Source of the DNA: an uncultured Caulobacterales bacterium
GTDB lineage: Bacteria > Pseudomonadota > Alphaproteobacteria > Caulobacterales > Caulobacteraceae
Assembly: GCA_903840435.1 (NCBI GenBank)
Contig: CAIMFV010000028.1
Location: 1-64,000 of the forward strand
Direction: 5' to 3'
Length of the DNA: 64,000 nt
Each line of letters begins with the position of its first letter. Position 1 is the first letter of the stretch. A program made the position numbers and the translations under genes. Below the pieces are notes generated by a model. That model did not search any database. It was given only the letters and a program-made list of their open reading frames with translations, and had not been told where the DNA came from. Below, one piece after another: positions 1 to 7,423 of this stretch.

Positions 1-197
1 CCACCAACCTCGCGGTTGTTGCGCCGGGTATCGCTGAAGCCCTTCTCGCCACCGGTATCGGCCTCTTCGCCGCTATTCCGGCGGTTATTTTCTACAACTA
101 CTTCCAGACGCAAATCTCCGCCTATGGCGCGCGTACGGAAGGCTTCATTGCTGAACTGTCCAACGCCATCTCCCGTCAGCTCGACAAGGGGGCGTAA
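1..197 (+). CDS. exbB: ExbB/TolQ/MotA-family proton channel, C-terminal part
   Basis: Only the last 64 residues are inside the window; the gene starts before base 1 and ends at the TAA at 195-197. The stretch contains the last membrane helix of an ExbB-type proton channel (motif GIAEALLATGIGLFAAIPAV), followed by a short cytoplasmic tail ending QLDKGA. ExbB forms the inner-membrane pentamer that, with ExbD, uses the proton gradient to energise TonB. The assignment is helped by the exbD gene starting 5 bases downstream and a TonB gene after that. TolQ would be the alternative, but a TonB protein, not TolA, follows. Confidence 0.88.
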   Translation, partial: TNLAVVAPGIAEALLATGIGLFAAIPAVIFYNYFQTQISAYGARTEGFIAELSNAISRQLDKGA

Positions 198-202
198 ACC
201 GA

Positions 203-646
203 ATGGCCGCCAAACTATCAAGTGCCGGCGGGTCTTCGCGCTATTCGATTGCTGCGAATAGCGAGATCAATGTCACGCCCTTCGTGGACGTGATGTTGGT
301 GCTCCTTATCATCTTCATGGTGGCGGCTCCGCTCGCCACCGTGTCGGTGAAAATCGAACTCCCGCCCGCCTCGGCGCCGCCATCTCAGTCTCCGCCAAAG
401 CCGGTCTACATCTCGATTCAGCCCAATGGTTCGGTCTATATCGGGGACTTCAAAACCTCGCTCTCGCAAATGGGCGACGATTTGAAGAGGAACATCGGCA
501 AGCGGGACCCGACTAAGGAGCGGATCTATATCCGGGCCGACAAGGATACCGAATACGGCGACTTTCTGGAAGTTATGAACAAGCTCCAGGACAATGGCTT
601 CTACAGCGTCGCTCTGGTCGGTGAAGACCAGAACAAGGGCAAATAG
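203..646 (+). CDS. exbD: Biopolymer transport protein ExbD
   Basis: 147 residues, the usual length of ExbD/TolR. One N-terminal membrane helix (about residues 25-45) begins with the family signature INVTPFVDVMLVLLIIFMVA; Asp29 in it matches the essential proton-carrying aspartate of ExbD. The rest is a periplasmic domain that starts with a proline-rich linker. It begins 5 bases after exbB and is followed 14 bases later by tonB, so the three are one operon. With ExbB it powers TonB-dependent outer-membrane uptake. TolR is less likely given the neighbours. Confidence 0.93.
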   Translation: MAAKLSSAGGSSRYSIAANSEINVTPFVDVMLVLLIIFMVAAPLATVSVKIELPPASAPPSQSPPKPVYISIQPNGSVYIGDFKTSLSQMGDDLKRNIGKRDPTKERIYIRADKDTEYGDFLEVMNKLQDNGFYSVALVGEDQNKGK

Positions 647-660
647 TAGGGAGCTCGCGC

Positions 661-1362
661 ATGACTGTTGAAGACCAAACAACCGAGCATCACTACGACC
701 CATTGTGGGACGCGCCCCGGCGTAAAACCAAAGGCTTTGTCCCCGGGCTGGTGTTTATTGTTCTCCTGCATGCGGGTCTGATCTTGTGGCTCTACAAGAC
801 CAAGATCCAGCCCAAGGTCGAACAATATGACGACCAGGCGGTACAGGTGACGCTTGCGAAAGCGCCGCCGCCTCCGCCGCCACCACCGCCACCGCCGCCG
901 ACCAACCGGCCTCCGCCGGTTATTCAGCCGCGTCCGCCGGTTGTGGTTCCCGATGCGCCACCTCCGCCTGCTGCGCCCTTTGTCGCGGTTGAGAAGCCTG
1001 AGCCGCACCATGACGAGCCGAAGGTGGTCGCTCCGCCTCCGCCTCCGGCCCCGGTGCAGCACAGGATTACCAAGCCGACCTGGGAGCGTATTCCGAGTCC
1101 AGACCAGTTCACCCAGTACTATCCGGACCGGGCCCAGCGTTTGGGTAAGCAAGGTAAGGTGCTGATGGAGTGTGAGGTCAGGGCGAACGGAACCCTGACA
1201 GGATGTTCTGTTCTGAGTGAAGAACCGGCCGACTATGGCTTTGGCGACGCGGCAATGAAATTGACCCGCTTCTTCAAGATGAAGCCGCAGCAGTCGGACG
1301 GTCAGGCTGTCGACGGTGGGGTTGTCAGAATTCCCATCGTCTTCAATCTGGGCGACGAATAG
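661..1362 (+). CDS. tonB: TonB family energy transducer
   Basis: 233 residues. A short cytoplasmic N-terminus (about 30 residues) precedes one membrane helix (around residues 28-46). A proline-rich periplasmic spacer follows, with an uninterrupted proline run near residues 65-77. The C-terminal TonB domain (about 140-233) carries the typical YYPDRAQRLGKQGKVLMEC start and ends with a hydrophobic strand. The spacer lets TonB span the periplasm and contact TonB boxes of outer-membrane receptors. A GGGAG ribosome site lies 6 bases before the ATG. A hairpin terminator follows 32 bases after the stop and closes the operon. Confidence 0.92.
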   Translation: MTVEDQTTEHHYDPLWDAPRRKTKGFVPGLVFIVLLHAGLILWLYKTKIQPKVEQYDDQAVQVTLAKAPPPPPPPPPPPPTNRPPPVIQPRPPVVVPDAPPPPAAPFVAVEKPEPHHDEPKVVAPPPPPAPVQHRITKPTWERIPSPDQFTQYYPDRAQRLGKQGKVLMECEVRANGTLTGCSVLSEEPADYGFGDAAMKLTRFFKMKPQQSDGQAVDGGVVRIPIVFNLGDE

Positions 1363-1394
1363 TCGGCTCATTTCGCAGCCAAGAGACAATAGCG

Positions 1395-1427
1395 AACCCC
1401 GGGGTCAAAAGCCTCGGGGTTTTCTTT
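1395..1427 (+). terminator. Rho-independent terminator of exbB-exbD-tonB
   Basis: AACCCCG and CGGGGTT arms extend inward with GGG/CCT (one G-U pair), giving a 10-bp stem around the 7-base loop TCAAAAG. It is followed by a T-rich stretch (TTTCTTT). It lies 32 bases after the tonB stop. Confidence 0.8.
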
Positions 1428-1460
1428 GGTTGAAAGCTTTGGCCTTCGGCGCCTTGGGGC

Positions 1461-1488
1461 TTGATCCTCATCGACCAAGCGTTTAGAC
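1461..1488 (+). promoter_or_regulatory. Possible promoter of tRNA-His
   Basis: TTGATC (1461-1466) and TTAGAC (1483-1488) are 16 bases apart and lie upstream of the tRNA. The match to a housekeeping promoter is moderate, and the position is the main support. Confidence 0.35.
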
Positions 1489-1511
1489 AAGGCCCTCCGT
1501 TACCGGGACGC

Positions 1512-1588
1512 GCCGCCTTAGCTCAGTTGGTTAGAGCGCCAGATTGTGGCTCTGGAGGTCCTCAGTTCGAACCTGAGAGGTGGTACCA
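1512..1588 (+). tRNA. tRNA-His (anticodon GUG)
   Basis: A complete cloverleaf can be folded. The acceptor arm is GCCGCCT (1512-1518) with AGGTGGT (1578-1584), followed by discriminator A1585 and an encoded CCA (1586-1588). The anticodon stem CCAGA/TCTGG holds loop TTGTGGC, giving GUG. The T arm has GTTCGAA. The base before the acceptor arm is C1511, so the G-1 that marks tRNA-His in most bacteria is not encoded, and position 73 is A instead of C. This is a recognised feature of many alphaproteobacteria, whose histidyl-tRNA synthetase has adapted. A strong terminator follows. Confidence 0.97.
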
Positions 1589-1602
1589 CCCGAAGACATT
1601 GT

Positions 1603-1634
1603 AAGGACTGAGCTTTTCGCTCGGTCCTTTTTTG
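1603..1634 (+). terminator. Rho-independent terminator after tRNA-His
   Basis: AAGGACTGAGC (1603-1613) pairs with GCTCGGTCCTT (1619-1629) through one G-U pair. The loop is TTTTC, and a run of T residues follows immediately. It lies 15 bases after the tRNA. Confidence 0.9.
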
Positions 1635-1648
1635 TTCTTTAGGGCCCC

Positions 1649-1679
1649 GTTGCACTCTCGTTGCACTCTTCGTTGCACT
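1649..1679 (+). repeat. Three direct copies of GTTGCACT
   Basis: GTTGCACT occurs at 1649-1656, 1660-1667 and 1672-1679, each preceded by C and spaced 11 and 12 bases apart. A degenerate fourth copy (CCGTTCGC) may follow. The array lies between the tRNA-His terminator and the GntR gene. It could be regulator half-sites or the remains of integrase arm sites; the sequence does not decide. Confidence 0.6.
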
Positions 1680-1767
1680 TTCCGTTCGCGGCCTGTTCTG
1701 GTGTGGCAATGCGAAGGGCCATGGCCACGGCTTGACACCCTCCAAATTGTATGAATAGTGCTAGTTC

Positions 1768-2175
1768 ATGCCAACAATCGAACCCTTGTTGCAATGTCTG
1801 TCGCTCAGCGAAACGGGCGTGCCCATCTATGTGCAAATCCGTGACCAGGTTTTAGCGGCGGTTGCGGCGGGCCGGATGCAGGTCGGGGACAGGATGCCAA
1901 CCATGCGTCAGGTTGCAGTCCATCTGAAGGTCGATCTGAATACGGTGCGGCGGGCCTATGACGCCTTGGAGCAATGCGGCGTCCTGCAACTCCAACAAGG
2001 TCGCGGCAGCTTTATCACCGATGCCGCGCTTCGAGGACAGTTTGCCAATCTCGATCAGCGCCTTGACCGCTTAGTGGCGCAAACCCTGGCCGCCTGTGCG
2101 GCGGAGGGCGTTTCGGTTCAGGCGTTCGCAGACCGGCTGCGCGCCGTCATTCCTAAGGAGACGTTTGATGAATAG
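1768..2175 (+). CDS. GntR-family transcriptional regulator, YtrA type
   Basis: 135 residues. A winged helix-turn-helix near the N-terminus contains the GntR signature (GDRMPTMRQVAVHLKVDLNT, then VRRAYDALEQCGV). Only about 55 residues follow, so it has the short dimerisation tail of the YtrA subfamily instead of a large ligand domain. YtrA-type regulators usually sit in, and repress, the operon they belong to. Here the stop overlaps the start of the SPFH gene by 8 bases, implying translational coupling and joint control. A TTGACA -35-like box lies at 1732-1737. The three GTTGCACT repeats upstream could be its operator, which is inference only. Confidence 0.85.
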   Translation: MPTIEPLLQCLSLSETGVPIYVQIRDQVLAAVAAGRMQVGDRMPTMRQVAVHLKVDLNTVRRAYDALEQCGVLQLQQGRGSFITDAALRGQFANLDQRLDRLVAQTLAACAAEGVSVQAFADRLRAVIPKETFDE

Positions 2176-3091
2176 TCCCTTTGCTTCGGGCCAGAGCGGC
2201 GTCTCGGCCTTGTTGAGTGTCCTTTTGATCCTCGCGGGGGCCGCGCTGGTTGCGCTCGGGGGAGGCGGCCTGGGCGGCGATATTCCGGGCGGCGCCCTTA
2301 TTCTTGCGGGCCTGCTCACGCCCATGAGCCTGAAAATGGCCAATCAGTGGGAGCGCGCCGTTGTTTTGCGGTTGGGCAAGCTGCATCGGATCGCCGGACC
2401 TGGGGTGTTCTTTATCGTGCCTGTGATCGACCAGGTGGCGGTCTGGCTTGATCAACGCATTCAGGCCACGGAATTCAATGCCGAGCAGGCCCTGTCGAAG
2501 GATACAGTGCCGGTTGATGTCGATGCCGTGGTGTTCTGGCAAATCCATGATCCTGAACGGGCCGCGCTCGAAATTGCCGATTATCGCCAGGCGATCAATC
2601 GCGTCGCCCAGACCTCGTTGCGTGAGATGGTCGGCTCAAGCCTCTTGTCCTCGTTGCTTTCCGACCGCAAGACAGGCGATCAGCTCCTGCGCGAAGAAAT
2701 CGGCCGCAAGACCGCCGAATGGGGGGTAACGGCGCTCTCAGTTGAAATCCGCGATATTGGCGTGCCGGCCGCCTTACAGGACGCCATGAGCCGTGAAGCC
2801 CAGGCGCAGCGCGAGGCAGCGGCCCGTGTCCATCTAGGCCAAGCCGAGCTGGCCGTAGCGCAGAAATTTGTCGAGGCGGCGGAAATCTATGCCCAGAGCC
2901 CGGCGGCGCTGCAATTGCGCGCCATGAATATCATCTATGAAACCACCAAAGAGCGGGGGGCGACCATCCTGATGCCGTCCGCCATGGTCGATGCGATGAA
3001 CCCAGGCGGTGTGCTTGGCTTGGCACAATTGGCCCAGGCCAGTCAAAAGCCTGCCGCCGCGCCGCCTGCGGAGCCCAAGCCCGCCAGCTAA
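2168..3091 (+). CDS. SPFH/band 7 (stomatin-like) membrane protein
   Basis: 307 residues from the ATG at 2168; an upstream in-frame start would run deeper into the GntR gene. Two hydrophobic N-terminal stretches (about 12-33 and 38-56) are followed by the band 7 core starting NQWERAVVLRLGKLHRIAGP. This continues through the IDQRIQ-like and VDVDAVVFWQI motifs of slipins, then a helical alanine/glutamate-rich stretch and a proline-rich tail. Such proteins oligomerise in the inner membrane and organise microdomains or proteases. No NfeD partner is next to it, and it is paired with the YtrA regulator. Its specific role is unknown. Confidence 0.85.
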   Translation: MNSPFASGQSGVSALLSVLLILAGAALVALGGGGLGGDIPGGALILAGLLTPMSLKMANQWERAVVLRLGKLHRIAGPGVFFIVPVIDQVAVWLDQRIQATEFNAEQALSKDTVPVDVDAVVFWQIHDPERAALEIADYRQAINRVAQTSLREMVGSSLLSSLLSDRKTGDQLLREEIGRKTAEWGVTALSVEIRDIGVPAALQDAMSREAQAQREAAARVHLGQAELAVAQKFVEAAEIYAQSPAALQLRAMNIIYETTKERGATILMPSAMVDAMNPGGVLGLAQLAQASQKPAAAPPAEPKPAS

Positions 3092-3103
3092 GCCCTTACG
3101 AGA

Positions 3104-3346
3104 TTAGGGCGGGCCTTCGGGTGTCGCCACAAAGGCGAGGATCTGCGCCAGAGCCGCGACAAGCGGGTCGGGAATGTCGGCGGGGGTGGTCACGTGGCTG
3201 ACCGCCTCTGCCAGGATCGGGGTCTCGTCTAAGGGCGCGCCATGCAGCCGCGCGGCGCGCAAAATCTGGTCGCCCGCCTTGATCAGGGAAGCCTTCCCAG
3301 CGGGCGCGGCGGTTTGATCCTTAGGGGTTTGGCTCGTGGGGCTCAT
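3104..3346 (-). CDS. Stand-alone FlhB C-terminal-domain-like protein
   Basis: 80 residues. It resembles the end of the cytoplasmic domain of the flagellar export switch FlhB: a region like AGDQILRAARLHGAPLDETP, followed by a pattern of alternating acidic and hydrophobic residues ending IPDPLVAALAQILAFV. It has no membrane helices. Free FlhB-like domains of this kind are often encoded next to fliK-type genes, as here: its start overlaps the stop of the FliK-like gene by 4 bases (ATGA). A part in export-switch control during hook assembly is inferred from family and context. The NPTH autocleavage motif of full FlhB is not visible. Confidence 0.72.
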   Translation of the reverse strand: MSPTSQTPKDQTAAPAGKASLIKAGDQILRAARLHGAPLDETPILAEAVSHVTTPADIPDPLVAALAQILAFVATPEGPP

Positions 3347-4641
3347 GTGGACCGATCGATCAAGCGCCCTGATGAGGGGGCTTCTGGCCCAGTGGGCCGC
3401 TCGAGGATGCGCGGGCCACTTAAGATACGTAACCCGATGTCATGAATACCAAAGGGTTGCAGCACTTGTCGCAGCGCCAGTTCGAACAGTTCTTTTCTGC
3501 TCGTGTACTGGGATATGAGGTCATCGCCCTCGACCCAGAGGCTGAGACGTAAAAGGGTCGGGCCGAGCCGTAAGTCGCCCTCAACGGCCGTGGCGGCATT
3601 GGGATGGTATTGAAAACGGGCCCGCCAATGGGCGTGGTCGCTGACGATCAGGTGGCTTGGGCCTTGATCGTCTCGACTGATTTCAATTTCAACGACCGCT
3701 GCCCCCGACGCGACCTGAATGGGTACTTCAAAACGCCAATGGGCGCCGCCCTTGCGATCCGGGGCTGAGGCGAGTTGGAAAAGGCTAATGCGCGCCAAGG
3801 CTGCCCGCACGCTCTCGGTCAAACGCCCCAATGCGGCGGCCTCGGTCTCCGCGTCGCTCAGGCCTGCGGCGTCGCGCCATTGACCAAACATCGGTGCGCC
3901 GAGCGCTGGCGGCGGCGCGCGACGACCCTCGCCGTGGGGCGGCTGCAATGGCGCTCTCGGCGGAGGACGTTTGGACGGCGCTTCTGCAGTGGCGAGATGG
4001 GCCGCGAGCATCTGTGACAAGAGGGCCGGTGACATGACCGAACCCTCAAACATTTGGGTATCGAAGGTGGAGGGCGCGCTGACGGCTGCGGGGGAGGGCT
4101 CAGGCCCAACGGAGCTGTCATAATCAGCCAGGCTCATGAGGCGAGACGCGGCAAGGGGCCTCGGCGCGTCCATTTGTTGGGCGCGGGCCTCGAGCGCCAA
4201 GGGCTCCAAGGCCGCCAACAGACGGGCAAGCTGGCCTTTCAAATCGCCTGCTTGCGCAGACCCGGTGCGACCGAGATCTTGCTCAAAAAAGAGGCCTGAC
4301 AAGGTCAAACTCTGACGGAACTGCCCAGCCGTCAGGTCGGGCCCAAACGGCGTGTGGGTCGCAACAATCGGATCGATCAACGCCTTGATCGGTGTTGGAA
4401 TGAATTTTGACTTTAGGCTTGCGTCCAGGATCGCAAACAGACGGGCGAGGGAATCTTGTCGCCCCACGGCCACCGTCACTGCACCGGGCAGGTCTTCTGG
4501 TGCTGGGGGAGGCGCGCGAGCCTCGCTTGGCGCTTCACGCTGCGGCGGCGCTTGGCGACCCGAAGCGCTGCCCCCGTCCGACCCGCCACTGTGCCCGATA
4601 CTGGGCGCGGCGCCCGCGCCTATGACGGGATCAAGACCCAT
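3343..4641 (-). CDS. FliK-like flagellar hook-length control protein
   Basis: 432 residues with a low-complexity proline/alanine-rich N-terminal two thirds and a compact C-terminal domain (about 275-425). That domain has the strand pattern of the FliK C-terminus (WRFEVPIQ, VEIEISRDDQGPSHLI, LRLGPTLLRLSLWVE). FliK is exported during hook growth and triggers the FlhB specificity switch. The middle is rich in Pro, Ala, Gln and Ser, as FliK spacers usually are. It is co-transcribed with the FlhB-domain protein downstream and lies near flgI-cheL-flbY. The N-terminus gives no recognisable domain, so this is a family-level call. Confidence 0.7.
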   Translation of the reverse strand: MGLDPVIGAGAAPSIGHSGGSDGGSASGRQAPPQREAPSEARAPPPAPEDLPGAVTVAVGRQDSLARLFAILDASLKSKFIPTPIKALIDPIVATHTPFGPDLTAGQFRQSLTLSGLFFEQDLGRTGSAQAGDLKGQLARLLAALEPLALEARAQQMDAPRPLAASRLMSLADYDSSVGPEPSPAAVSAPSTFDTQMFEGSVMSPALLSQMLAAHLATAEAPSKRPPPRAPLQPPHGEGRRAPPPALGAPMFGQWRDAAGLSDAETEAAALGRLTESVRAALARISLFQLASAPDRKGGAHWRFEVPIQVASGAAVVEIEISRDDQGPSHLIVSDHAHWRARFQYHPNAATAVEGDLRLGPTLLRLSLWVEGDDLISQYTSRKELFELALRQVLQPFGIHDIGLRILSGPRILERPTGPEAPSSGRLIDRST

Positions 4642-4716
4642 CGGGAATCAGCTCCCCAGACTATCGCAATCCGGGGAGCATGACGCCGAAAGTCAAGATG
4701 TGTCTAGCAGCCCAAG

Positions 4717-4759
4717 GCGCTAATCGCTCGCCAAGGCTTCGCCTTTAGGTGGTTAGCGC
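4717..4759 (-). terminator. Nested hairpin downstream of the glycine-rich protein gene
   Basis: GCGCTAA (4717-4723) and TTAGCGC (4753-4759) enclose a second hairpin AAGGC-TTC-GCCTT (4733-4745). It starts 15 bases after the stop of the gene at 4775-5035. There is no T-run, so termination is only likely. Confidence 0.4.
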
Positions 4760-4774
4760 GGCGAGGCAAAAGCC

Positions 4775-5035
4775 TTAGTGGGCTTGAGCCTGTTGCTGGG
4801 CAGCCATTTGCGCCGCCCGCTTGCGCGCGGCGATTTGACGCTTCTTGTGGACGGCCATTTCGTGACCGATGACGCAGCCGGCCGCTGCACCCGCCAAGGT
4901 GTGGTGACCAGCGACGTGACCCGCAACCCCGCCGACCACGGCGCCGGTGAGACACCCGGCTTGGGCTGGAGCGACGGCGAGCGGCGACGCCATGAGGGCG
5001 ATGAGCGTAACTGCGAGCGCGGATTTACGAACCAT
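4775..5035 (-). CDS. Small exported glycine-zipper-like protein
   Basis: 86 residues from the ATG at 5035, chosen because GGAGAG lies 8-13 bases upstream; the ATG 21 bases earlier would place that site inside the gene. It has a clear signal peptide (VRKSALAVTLIALMASPLAV, cleavage near AQAG). A glycine-rich stretch with GxxxG spacing follows (GAVVGGVAGHVAGHHTLAGA), then a basic, glutamine-rich tail. It resembles glycine-zipper outer-membrane-associated small proteins. Function is unknown; it is encoded between flagellar genes but is probably a separate unit. Confidence 0.7.
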   Translation of the reverse strand: MVRKSALAVTLIALMASPLAVAPAQAGCLTGAVVGGVAGHVAGHHTLAGAAAGCVIGHEMAVHKKRQIAARKRAAQMAAQQQAQAH

Positions 5036-5250
5036 GATGAGAAACTCTCCAAGCACTTAGGCAAACCGCTGGGCGAAATCAGTATTCCGCCAGCCTTTAC
5101 CACCGAGCGGTGGCTCGGCTCCCTATGTCTAGGGTGACCTCAAGGCGGCGTCAATTTAAGCTCTTGTCATAATCGGCTTCGCTGTAACGCCCGAATTTTA
5201 GACGTTGGTCCCGATATCCGACCGACATCGCCTTTTGCGTCACCGGCGGC

Positions 5251-5691
5251 TCAAGCGCGCTTGTTGAGGGTAATGGACGAGCCATCATTCGGCGTGGCTT
5301 GCGCGTTTGGGGTATAGCCCGCTGGTTTGGCGCGACTGGCGGCAACTTCCTTCGCGATAGCTTGCACCAGGCCCTCGGTCACCGTCTTCGCGGCTTGCAA
5401 GGCCCGACCGTGACGGGCGAGGACCGCCTCAAAGGCTTCGGTGGCGCGGATCAGCGATAGTCTTAGGCCCAGATCCACGCCTTGGATCAGGGCAGGATCG
5501 CTTTTGAGGTGGCTCGATTCAGAGCGATAGATATTGGCGAGCCTTGAGGTTTCGCCAATCGTCGTCACCACATCTTGCGGGCGGCGCGCTTCAAAGGCCC
5601 GGGTCTCAGCAGCGACCAGATCGGTCAGCCGCTCGGTCAGGGCGATGATTTGGCGAACGCGATCTTCAGAGTCCTTGGCATGGATGCTCAT
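5251..5691 (-). CDS. flbY: Flagellar protein FlbY
   Basis: 146 residues, mostly helical ([19 protein letters not shown], and a long alanine-rich helix further on), with a disordered C-terminus. Length and helical layout recall FlgN-type export chaperones. The position directly after flgI and cheL matches Caulobacter flbY. The start overlaps the cheL stop by 4 bases (ATGA), so translation is coupled. A chaperone-like or regulatory part in flagellar assembly is likely, but the exact role is not shown by the sequence. Confidence 0.72.
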   Translation of the reverse strand: MSIHAKDSEDRVRQIIALTERLTDLVAAETRAFEARRPQDVVTTIGETSRLANIYRSESSHLKSDPALIQGVDLGLRLSLIRATEAFEAVLARHGRALQAAKTVTEGLVQAIAKEVAASRAKPAGYTPNAQATPNDGSSITLNKRA

Positions 5692-6083
5692 AGGGATTGT
5701 CCTTGATAGGAGGCGAGACCCGCAGACATGGCGGGATTGACCTTGGGGGTTACGCCAACCGGCGGAGGTTCGGGAGGAAGGCCCTGCAATTTCAGCATTT
5801 CGGCCTGGATGTGTTTGGCCAGACCAATGCCGCCATGTTTGACCACGTCCTTGGCCATGGCCTCGGTATAGAAGGAGCGAAACGCCTCCTCACTTTCGCC
5901 ACCGCCAAACGGCGGCGCGGTCGATAGGCCCTCAAACATGGTGGCAAACATGCTGGACAGAAATGTCGCTTCGAAGGCCTTGGCAGTCTCGGCGATCTTG
6001 GCGCGACTGGCGTGCGCACTAAGGCTCGGCGTCTTTGGCGGGACGAGCAGGCTGGGCGCGGTTTGCAGGGCAAGGGCCGACAT
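5688..6083 (-). CDS. cheL: Rod-binding protein CheL (FlgJ N-terminal domain)
   Basis: 131 residues. The central region (about 30-100) matches the rod-binding domain of Flg[21 protein letters not shown], followed by [20 protein letters not shown] and [13 protein letters not shown]. The peptidoglycan hydrolase half of enterobacterial FlgJ is absent, as is usual in alphaproteobacteria. It helps rod assembly in the periplasm. The start overlaps the flgI stop by one base (TGATG), and the next gene overlaps it by 4 bases, so the three form a tight operon driven from the sigma-54 promoter before flgI. Confidence 0.87.
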   Translation of the reverse strand: MSALALQTAPSLLVPPKTPSLSAHASRAKIAETAKAFEATFLSSMFATMFEGLSTAPPFGGGESEEAFRSFYTEAMAKDVVKHGGIGLAKHIQAEMLKLQGLPPEPPPVGVTPKVNPAMSAGLASYQGQSL

Positions 6084-7180
6084 CAGATGGCCTCGATATC
6101 GGCTTGCAAGGCGCCAGCGGCCTTGATGCTGCGCAGAATTGAGATCATGTCGCGCGGCGTTACACCCAATGAATTCAATCCCTTGACCAAGCTTTCGAGG
6201 GCGACGCCGGATTGGAGAATGATCAGCTTTTTCCCCTTATCCTCATTGACCTTGATCGAGGTGTTGGGGGTGGTTGTGGTCACCCCTTGAGAAAAGGGTG
6301 CAGGCTGGCTGACCGTCGGCTTTTCATTGACCGTGATCGAGAGATTTCCTTGGTCGATGGCGACTTTTGAAACCCGGACATCGCCTGTGACGACAACCAC
6401 GCCGTCGGCCTCGTTGATAATGACCTTGGCCGGATTATCAGGCTCGACCTCAAGCTGTTCGATGGCGGTGACGAAGTTGACCAGGCTGCCGCCAGCGGGC
6501 GGCGCGACACTGACAATGGTTGGGTTGTCGGCCACCGCTGCGCCGGGAAAGGCGCGGTTGATTTCTTCGGCAACGCGTTTGGCCGTCGTAAAATCAGGAT
6601 TGCGCAAGGATAGGCGCATCCTTTCCATCGAGCCCAATTGAAAGCCAATCTCGCGCTCAACCTCGCCACCAGCCGGAATACCGCCCGCCGTGGGCACACC
6701 GCGCGTGAAAGATGACCCCGATGCACCGCCCGCCGACACGGCTCCGGTTTCCACCGTCCCCTGGGCGACCGCATAGACTTCGCCGTCGGCGCCCATCAAG
6801 GAGGTGACCAACAGCGTGCCGCCCAACAGGCTTTTCGCATCCCCCATGGACGAGACGGTCACGTCGATTTTTGATCCGGTCGCGGCAAAAGCAGGCAGGC
6901 GAGCCGTGACCATGACGGCGGCGATGTTCTTGGTATCCATGGTGGCGCCGCGCGTATTGACGCCCATGCGCTCCATCATCGAGATCAAGCTCTGCTGGGT
7001 CATGGGCACGTTGCGCAGGCTGTCGCCGGTGCCGTTGAGGCCAACCACCAACCCATAGCCAATCAATTGGTTGGCCCGCACACCTTCAAAGCTGACAATA
7101 TCCTTGATGCGCGACTTGGCCTGAACCGCGTCGACTGCGCCAAGGCTGAGCACCAGGCAAAGCCCGATTGCGAATCGCAT
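6083..7180 (-). CDS. flgI: Flagellar P-ring protein FlgI
   Basis: 365 residues from the ATG at 7180, which opens a signal peptide ([15 protein letters not shown], cleavage near VQA-KSRIKD). An ATG at 7210 would add 10 residues and cannot be excluded; an open frame further upstream runs through the promoter. The P-ring signature is clear: [32 protein letters not shown], and the C-terminal [20 protein letters not shown]. FlgI forms the periplasmic bushing around the rod. It leads the flgI-cheL-flbY operon and is preceded by a good sigma-54 promoter, as expected for a mid/late flagellar gene. Confidence 0.95.
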   Translation of the reverse strand: MRFAIGLCLVLSLGAVDAVQAKSRIKDIVSFEGVRANQLIGYGLVVGLNGTGDSLRNVPMTQQSLISMMERMGVNTRGATMDTKNIAAVMVTARLPAFAATGSKIDVTVSSMGDAKSLLGGTLLVTSLMGADGEVYAVAQGTVETGAVSAGGASGSSFTRGVPTAGGIPAGGEVEREIGFQLGSMERMRLSLRNPDFTTAKRVAEEINRAFPGAAVADNPTIVSVAPPAGGSLVNFVTAIEQLEVEPDNPAKVIINEADGVVVVTGDVRVSKVAIDQGNLSITVNEKPTVSQPAPFSQGVTTTTPNTSIKVNEDKGKKLIILQSGVALESLVKGLNSLGVTPRDMISILRSIKAAGALQADIEAI

Positions 7181-7233
7181 CGCCCAATAAAAACAGCGCC
7201 TTGGTGTCATGCGTCGAAGCGGCCTATGCAAAA

Positions 7234-7259
7234 GACGCCCCAGAACGGAGGGGGGCGTC
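7234..7259 (-). promoter_or_regulatory. Hairpin at the 5' end of the flgI transcript
   Basis: GACGCCCC (7234-7241) and GGGGCGTC (7252-7259) are perfect 8-bp arms around a 10-base loop. The predicted start of the sigma-54 transcript falls at about 7258, so the hairpin would form the very 5' end of the mRNA leader. It could affect stability or act as a DNA operator. Confidence 0.5.
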
Positions 7260-7264
7260 AAACC

Positions 7265-7284
7265 CCTTGCGACAATCGTGCCAA
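7265..7284 (-). promoter_or_regulatory. Sigma-54 promoter of flgI-cheL-flbY
   Basis: On the minus strand the sequence reads TTGGCACGATTGTCGCAAGG. The -24 element TTGGCACG is perfect, the 4-base spacer is correct, and the -12 element TCGCA differs from TTGCA by one base. It lies 55-85 bases before the possible flgI starts. In Caulobacter relatives sigma-54 flagellar promoters are activated by FlbD together with FliX, and fliX is the divergent neighbour. Confidence 0.8.
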
Positions 7285-7423
7285 GTGCTGAGAAAAATTG
7301 CTTAATAAAAACAAACACAAATTGGGTTAATGAAGCGTTGCGCTCGGCAGTTTTTTCCGCTTCGCTCTTGCGTGTCGATCCGAGGCGGCGCAATTCTTTC
7401 CGTGTGACTGGAGTGACGCATCC

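Noticed and set aside
601-1389. Long minus-strand open frame opposite exbD/tonB
   Set aside because: It mirrors the GC-rich tonB gene; the protein is arginine-rich with no family features, and exbD/tonB are clear.
1649-1679. GTTGCACT repeats as a CRISPR array
   Set aside because: Units of 8 bases with 3-4 base gaps are far too short, and no cas gene is present.
5151-5345. Possible small gene between flbY and the glycine-rich protein gene
   Set aside because: It overlaps the end of flbY, has no ribosome site and shows no protein-like pattern.
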